A stretch of 64,000 nucleotides of DNA from Lycium barbarum (Eukaryota > Streptophyta > Magnoliopsida > Solanales > Solanaceae): the NCBI RefSeq assembly GCF_019175385.1, contig NC_083344.1, positions 6,114,965 through 6,178,964 on the forward strand, written 5' to 3'. The position numbers and the translations under genes are program-made. Under the pieces are notes generated by a model. The model did not search any database, was not told the DNA's origin, and saw only the letters and a program-made list of their open reading frames with translations. Positions 56,971 to 64,000 of this stretch are shown here, piece by piece (position 1 is the first letter of the stretch; each line of letters begins with the position of its first letter).

Positions 56971-57927
56971 CGAGCTAGAGGCAGTAATTTCTACAAATCC
57001 TGTCTAGTTTAGAAGTGTCAAATTGGTCGGATGAATGAAATTTGGGCCACTAAACGCCCAAACGATACTTGGACTGAAATGGACTCGGTCAAGATGGTTA
57101 AACAATGAGTCATAATCGAAACAACAACTCTTACCAAATTTTAATTTCTTAAATTTTCTAGTGATAATTTGCTTAGTTAGCAAATAAAACAAATACAAAA
57201 AAATTCCTTGTTATGACTATACATAACATATTAAATTAAAAAACTAAAAGAAAATATTTTGGCAAGGTCATCTGAATCAGTCAACTTAAAAAGAAATGTC
57301 AACTCTTGGATGGTTTGAAATGGGCAAGTCAAAATGAAATAATGGGGATCATTAAGCCGACCTAACCTTGAACATACCATATTTTCATGAGCTAATTTTG
57401 CCACCTCTAACAATATTATAGTCTAAAATTCGCCACGGAGGACATAGTGAGTTAATAAAAGTGTTATGTTGTGTCTTACCACATTGACCTTGATTCTTCA
57501 CTTCAGTAACAGCCCCATGCTTTCTCCAATCCAAGTTAGACGGCATTTCATCATCAGTTAGATCATTAATCTTGAATTCCGTTGACGACAGTGGAGAAGG
57601 TGAAGGATGTGAAGGCGTGTTTAATCCAGTATACTTGGCAAAAAACTCGTCTGAAGTAATATCTGCAAATTCATTAATGCCTAATTTGTAAGACAAATTT
57701 CCTGCCTTATTCATCGACTCGATGAATTTAATGTTTTCTTTGAATATCATGAGTCGTTTTGCTTTTTCTACTTCGTCCTTGTAAACTCTTCCATGACGCG
57801 CCATCCACAGCTCGTGTCTCTCAGACACGGATAGTTTTGGTTGGCTACGAGCAGTTGCTTGAGAGTTATACGTGGCAACTACTAAGAACAGTATTAGAAT
57901 ACTGATTAAATCAATTTTCATACCCAT
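56199..57927 (-). CDS. Papain-like cysteine protease (C1A, SAG39/ervatamin-like), two exons
   Basis: Exon 1 57927-57480, intron 57479-56783 (GT...AG), exon 2 56782-56199 with TGA stop; 343 residues. It begins with a signal peptide (IDLISILILFLVVATYNSQA), so it is secreted or vacuolar. The inhibitory prodomain has a complete ERFNIN motif (EKAKRLMIFKENIKFIESMN, E-x3-R-x3-F-x2-N-x3-I-x3-N). The mature part has the oxyanion Gln146 (NQGQCG), catalytic Cys152 (CCWAFS, codons around the intron), His286 (INHAVTAIGYG) and Asn307 (KNSWGTTWGENGYM), all present. Length and two-exon form fit plant senescence-associated proteases, which degrade proteins during senescence and stress. No lesion was seen. A damaged relative lies 5 kb away on the same strand (63144-63856), a tandem family. 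Confidence 0.9.
56933..56967. repeat. (TA)n microsatellite in the protease intron
   Basis: About 17 TA units inside the intron of the cysteine protease. Confidence 0.9.
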
Positions 57928-58039
57928 GGTTAAGTAATTAATGTAATGTAGGGAGGAAAATACAGGGTTTGATCAAAAGAAAATTGTTGTAAGATGTTTA
58001 TGTAATAGGCTTGCATTTTATGTGTTCAGTAGCAAGGTG

Positions 58040-58048
58040 TTTATATAG
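58040..58048 (-). promoter_or_regulatory. TATA box of the cysteine protease
   Basis: The minus strand reads CTATATAAA about 115 bases upstream of the ATG, a fitting distance for plant leaders. Confidence 0.65.
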
Positions 58049-58399
58049 AGGCGTAGATGAGAAATTATTTCCTAATTAATAGTAACTACTAGTCTGGAGA
58101 CTCTGGACTCTGGACTTAACCTTCTTTTTAGTCAACTGGGATCCAATTCCGTTTTGGAAAAGTAGTCTTGATTGATGATTTTTTAGATTTGTTGATGGAA
58201 ATTTGAAGTTCAAGTATTTTTATTTTTTTCCAGATTATGACTTCTGGTTGCACAGTGATCTTATGCTTTTTCTAGGAAATTTCAATCAAGTATTACTTTA
58301 CTTATATTATAGAAATGACCGTGGGTGTACGAACACAGCAGTAAAAATTGTACGAGAAGCAACAGTAGCTGTACAATAAATTTGGACTCATTTATTTAT

Positions 58400-58906
58400 C
58401 GGAAAAGGGCTAAAATTACCCCTGAACTTTGGGAAATAGTTCATTTATACCCTTCGTTATACTTTAAGGTCAATTATACCCTTACCGTTATACTATGGGT
58501 TCAATTATACCCTTATGTCTAACAACTGTCACATGGCATCATCCCAGCCTTTCTAAATTATTTTCCCCTCAAATAATTTTTTACCCACTAAAATAACCCA
58601 ACCCGACCCGAATTTTTTTTCCCCAGCCAAACTGATACGGAACCAACCCATTACCCCTTGGTTGGAAAAAAAAATCGGGTCGGGTTGGATTATTTTAGTG
58701 GGTAAAAAATTATTTGATGAGAAAATAATTTTGAATGGCTGGAATGATGTCACGTGATAGCTGTTAGACATAAAGGTATAATTGACCCCATAGTATAATG
58801 GTAAGGGTATTAGTATAATGGTAAGGGTATAATTGGCCCTAAAATATAACGAAGGGTATGGATGAACTATTTTCCAAAGTTCAGGGGTAATTTTGGCCCT
58901 TTTCCG
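58400..58906. mobile_element. Foldback (MULE-like) element, 507 bp
   Basis: The ends CGGAAAAGGGC and GCCCTTTTCCG begin inverted arms of about 230 bases that cover nearly the entire element (GGCTAAAATTACCCCTGAAC at left, its mirror at right). The 9-bp duplication TTTATTTAT (58391-58399, 58907-58915) suits the Mutator superfamily. A 20-bp internal duplication (GGTAAGGGTATTAGTATAAT type, 58799-58838) is seen only in the right arm. No protein is encoded. Confidence 0.85.
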
Positions 58907-59181
58907 TTTATTTATTGGTGATTAAATTTCTGCTCTGTACACTTGGCACATGACAGACCCGTGTATTAAAATTCTTTGTTAACAAACCTGTTCACATCAC
59001 TATTTGGGTTTATAGCCTTTATACTTTATTGCTAGCTTCAACTACCCTTTGCTTTTTCACCACCATTTTGAACGTTAACTTTATGTGATTTCCTTAATTT
59101 TTTTGAGCTTTCCTTTTTCCGTAACTCTTTTAATATCTCTTTATTTGCTGAGTAATTTCTCTTTGATTCATTTTTATCAAA

Positions 59182-59769
59182 TGACAGAGTTCTCCGAAAG
59201 AGCCCGGTGTTCATCATCCATCAATGCCGCCTCTTTACTACTGATTCCCAGATAAGGTGTGTACTGTGGCGGATCCAAAATTTTCACTCAGAGGTTTAAA
59301 AAAAACAAAAAAAACTAAATATAAAAAATAATATTGTCAATTGGAATTGAACCTAGGACAAATGAAAATTTTGAAAATCCTGGACCGCTTAAGTTAATCT
59401 TTTGCATTTATTCAGGGTGTTTAAAAGTTAATAAATGTACGTAAACACAGAAAATTTACCCTATATATACACTAATGACAGAGTTCTCTGAAAGAGCCCG
59501 GTGTTCATCATCCATCAATGTCGCCTCTTTATTACTGATACCCAAAGAAGGTTTGTTAACAGTGACAGATCCAGAATTTTCACTCAGGGGGTCGAAAAAA
59601 ATAACAAAAGCTAAATATAAAAAATAATGTTGTCAATTGGAATTGAACCTAGGACACATGAAAATTTTGAACACCCTGGACTGCTTGAGCTAACCTTTGC
59701 ATTTATTCAGGGTGTTCAAAAGTTAATATATGTACATAAACACATAAAATTTACCCTATATATACATTG
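59182..59769. repeat. 294-bp tandem duplication
   Basis: Copies at 59182-59475 and 59476-59769 start TGACAGAGTTCTC(C/T)GAAAG and are about 90% identical. Each contains a GGCGGATCC/GACAGATCC-AAAATTTTCACTCAG sequence typical of MITE ends. Confidence 0.85.
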
Positions 59770-60252
59770 TAATTTTTTGCCCAAGTTGTCTGAGTTGTAC
59801 ACTAAATTTGGACTTATTCCAAGTGTACTTGATTTCTTTCCTTCTTTTTTTTTCAGTTGTGAGTCCACTTCCTTTAACAAGTACTACTACTTGGTTTGCC
59901 ACCTATTCTCTGTACATGTGTATTCCACTTTTACGTTATCATATTTCTTTACTTCTCCACTTCATTTTATTATTATATTATAGAAAGCACATGGAATTGC
60001 ACTCTAAGCAGGGATTAATATGTGTACATTTCAGAAGTTTAACATTAATTCTACCTCTTGTGTGTTTACTTTTTAAGCCCCCACGTGTCCGCAGTGTCTC
60101 AATTATCCTTTTATTTCCTCCATTTGGCATATATTCCCTCTGTCTCAATTTAAGTGTCTAAGTTTGACTAGGTAAGGAATTTCAAAAATAACGATAGACT
60201 TTTGAATCTTGTAGTTCTAAATTAAAAATGTGTATAATATAATAAAATATCC
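59770..60252. other. Intergenic, no gene recognised
   Basis: No coding region supported. TCCCTCTGTCTCAATTTAAG at about 60127-60146 resembles the end of mariner-like MITEs common in plants, but no partner end was found. Confidence 0.4.
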
Positions 60253-60477
60253 TTTGAATCTTGTGATTATAAGCTTGACATGTAGGATATTTGAATTGTC
60301 AACTTACTACATATAAAAAGAGGCGGGCATAACCAAAATAAAACAAATTTTAACAATAATTGAGAAATTAAGGGGGAAAATAAGAGGAAAAGAAACAAAA
60401 TATGGAGACTCACTAAGGAGAATCGCGATATCCTTTGCAAAATATACAAATCATAAAGACTAACTAAAGTGAGTAAT
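60253..60477. repeat. First copy of a ~220-bp direct repeat
   Basis: TTTGAATCTTGTGATTATAA to AACTAAAGTGAGTAAT, repeated at 60686-60898 with about 90% identity. The second copy runs into a Helitron terminus. Confidence 0.8.
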
Positions 60478-60685
60478 GCCTTTCTTATTCACTATTATGT
60501 TGGTCTCTCAGCCTTTCTTCTACATCTCCAGTCTTCACTCGCTCAATCTGATTTTTCTCTGGGCTGCTTGGTGGTTCATATAGTTGGTACTCTGAATTTG
60601 AGATTTTCTTTTAATTTTTCATGTTTAAATTAGAGTTTTGCTATTAATTTTAGTGAGTTTATTTTACAAATTTATTTGTTTATTT

Positions 60686-60947
60686 TTTGAATCTTGTGAT
60701 TATAAACATGACATGTCGGATATTTGAATTGTCAGCTTACTAAATATAAAAAAAAGCGGACATAACCAAAATAAGATAGATTTTAACAATAATTGAGAAA
60801 TTAAGAGGAAAAGAAACAAAATATGGAGACTCACTAAAGAGAATCGCGGAATCCTTTGCAAAATATACAAACCATAAAGACTAACTAAAGTGAGTAATTA
60901 AATTAATTACATTGGGTCTCGTGCATCGCACGGGCATAGTTTGCTAG
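60686..60947 (+). mobile_element. Helitron 3' end
   Basis: Second copy of the direct repeat, followed by a hairpin CGTGC-ATC-GCACG (60920-60932), 11 bases, and CTAG (60944-60947) next to T. This hairpin-to-CTRR arrangement is the Helitron 3' terminus. The 5' TC end was not located, so its size is unknown. Confidence 0.7.
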
Positions 60948-61094
60948 TATAGAAAATAAATAGCACTATCAGCTTTCTTTGTTAATCCTATCATAATATG
61001 ATTTTATTAAAAAAAAATATTTTAGATGCCTTCTTTCAAGTTTGATATCCTAATAATATTATTTTTGATTTGTAGTATTATATTTATCTTTTTT

Positions 61095-61152
61095 ATTTTG
61101 ATTAGACCCCAGACCCCAAGATGTGGGATTTCACTGGGTTGTTGTTGTTGTT
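61095..61152 (+). mobile_element. RTE/Au-type retroposon 3' terminus
   Basis: Carries CCCCAGACCCCA, then GTGGGATTTCACTGGG and GTTGTTGTTGTTG, the same 3' end as 22385-22503 but truncated to about 55 bases. Confidence 0.6.
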
Positions 61153-61159
61153 TTTTTTA

Positions 61160-63140
61160 TTATTTTGATTAGAATAGCATAATCTGATTCTCCTAATTAG
61201 GTATGATTATAGATATTATTGCGTGAATAAAGAATTTGCCTGATAAATTAAGACAATCATGTATATTATATCATCAATATAATTATTTCTTTCTTTATAT
61301 GTTATGTCTCACTAGTCTGTATAGAAACTAAACTAACTACACAATGTGTACTATAACAAAAATTTGGTTCCAATAATCTCGGCAATTTACCAGCGCCAGT
61401 CTTTCATCCAAGTCTAAGTCAATGTAGAAGTCTTCTTGCCCCTATATTGGTCTTATGCAACAATTACGCAAATATTGTTCTATGGTTCTTTCAACTTTTA
61501 CTTCCTACTTTGTAATGTTCGTAAATTATGCTCAAATGGAGTCTACGCAAGTTCCCTCCGCCTGTTAAGCCGGTGGAAAATCAGATTATGTTTTCTTCAT
61601 TTTTTTTATTTATCAAATTAGATAAAGGACAATTTCGTAGAACGAGTATTCCCTAAACTTTGTGAAGTATGTTCATCAATATTGAGATTTTGATCAGTAA
61701 TTAGTGACGAACTAGATATGGATGTTTTAATACAAATATGATGTATAGAAAACAAGGCCAGTTGAGTGAAAGACTCGTCTAAACAAGTATCAATCAAATT
61801 TCTTGCCAGTTACTAGCTAGACAAGGATTGCGGAGATTGTGATATATAGCTGGCTGAATTTTCAACCTTTGATTCTTTAGGTAGCTCACTATCTTGCGTA
61901 AATTGTTCTAGTACTGCTGAAATTCCTCTTCCTTTTGATTTTTCTATGATGTCGAATTAATTCAAGATTGTAATATGTTTGCAAGATACAGCCTCAAGTC
62001 TTGGGACGATATCTAAATTTATAAGCTGTACATCGATGCTGATCAATCACTACCAAGTGGGTGAACGTACTCGGGAAGGAAATGATCTTTACATGGAAAT
62101 GAAAGAATCTGGAGTGATTAATGAAGAAAATTTTGCAGAATCAAAGGTGGCCCCCTGTGCCTGTGAATTAAAGAAAGGAGGAGGTCAATCAAAAAGCCTC
62201 CTTTTAAAAGAAGACTAGAGGACGAAAGCGCACTACTCGAAGCCTTCGTAAACTCATTGTCGGTTTCTATCGTAGTGGAGGTTGCTGTGAGGAGATCCTT
62301 GTGCCAGTGAAGATTGCTTCCTATGATCGGGAAATAAAAAAATCGAAAATGACTATATTTCCAACACTCCGGATAAAAAGTGTTCTTATTTAAACTATAC
62401 AAATAAATCGATGCTACATGAGACGTTTTATTAAAGATAAGAATTAAAAAAAAAACTACCATCACATTTATCTTTAAAAGTTGGACAAATTTAAGAACTA
62501 GAACGAGAGTATGTATTTACATGTTCAGAGCTTCAGACACTATTATCCAAAAATTAGTTGCCTAATATTTTGATTGGACATTTTCTTTTCGTGTGTGTCT
62601 ATGATAAGTGTTAGTTTCAACTTGCAAATGCAGGATTAATTCCAGGTATGGGATTTCATGAGTTTAAACATTATCCTGTTATATATTTTGGTCATTACTG
62701 AAATTCAATGAACTGGAGCCTACAAGCGAGTATAGAAGTCTCTCTTGACAATTATATACACCTCGTTGTACTTGTCATTGGATGCAAACAAGTTGGAAAA
62801 GTTCTCTTGAAAACACAGTATCCTTTCCTCTAATGTTTCTCCAACATTACTTACTGCTGGTTGGTTTTTGTGTCTGAACAAAAATTGCTTATGTTGGCCC
62901 AAATGGTAACAGAAACCAATCTGCTAGAAGATAAATCTGCACTTCATTGCTGAATTCTGATTTTTTTTCACATTATACAAACTTTTGTTTAACACTTAGA
63001 ATTTACTTAAAACGAGTTTGCAACATACACAGTAGACTAGACACACCATATAAACTACAGTAGTATATATGAACAAGGTGAACAACAATAGTGTTTAAAG
63101 ACGAATATAATAAACAACAAACTCCCACAGAGCTTCTCAG
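61160..63140. other. Intergenic, no gene recognised
   Basis: No open frame with a recognised domain. The frame at 61979-62218 (79 codons) is charged near the end but shows no family. Confidence 0.4.
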
Positions 63141-63143
63141 CAA

Positions 63144-64000
<857 letters not shown>

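Noticed and set aside
61979..62218. 79-codon frame on the plus strand
   Set aside because: No family, no neighbouring exon signals, average composition of the surrounding DNA.

Overview
This is plant nuclear DNA, almost certainly from a member of the Solanaceae (genus not resolved). The evidence is intron-bearing plant genes (an STP/MST hexose transporter, tandem papain-like proteases of the SAG39 type), Athila, chromovirus (Tekay/Del-like) and copia LTR retrotransposons with plant primer-binding sites, RTE/Au-type retroposon 3' ends, tRNA-derived SINEs and many MITEs. Family names rest on recognition of motifs; no database search was run.

Layout. 1-5.9 kb: minus-strand remains of a copia-type element (gag, PBS, LTR) and a broken 'putative plant transposon protein' ORF. 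5.9-10.9 kb: AT-rich and gene-poor, but holding a 1.2 kb inverted duplication of an intronless ARID-HMG gene fragment (8355-9592). 10.9-21.7 kb: a complete four-exon hexose transporter (+); its 7.7 kb second intron holds a hAT-like element, a SINE inside a MITE, a copia element in antisense (15123-19683) and a duplicated exon-2 end. 21.7-26 kb: retroposon scraps, one possible small coiled-coil gene, a hairpin MITE.

26.0-55.3 kb is a four-part transposon nest whose joints can be read to the base. A 145-bp SINE (13-bp target duplication) was hit by a copia element (50396-55236, duplication GAAAT) and by an Athila element (26050-50378, duplication GTAGG). The Athila ORF2 was then hit by a Tekay-like chromovirus with 3-kb LTRs (35771-45944, duplication GCATC). 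All of these coding regions are broken, largely by C-to-T/G-to-A type stops.

55.3-64 kb: an intact two-exon cysteine protease (56199-57927, minus), a 507-bp foldback element, a 294-bp tandem duplication, a Helitron 3' end, and a second, broken copy of the same protease family (63144-63856, minus) running off the right edge.

The most unusual signal is a cis module: clusters of the odd palindrome TTACGG-N-CCGTAA, paired into perfect hairpins and accompanied by a TTTCCAGAAA/TTTCTGGAAA palindrome. It is shared by two unrelated Ty3/gypsy lineages, Athila and the Tekay-like chromovirus. In both it lies in U3 upstream of the LTR TATA box, and in Athila a further array lies just before a TATA-like sequence that may drive ORF2. 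This looks like a mobile or convergent regulatory module. The ARID-HMG hairpin is the second candidate, as a possible small-RNA source.
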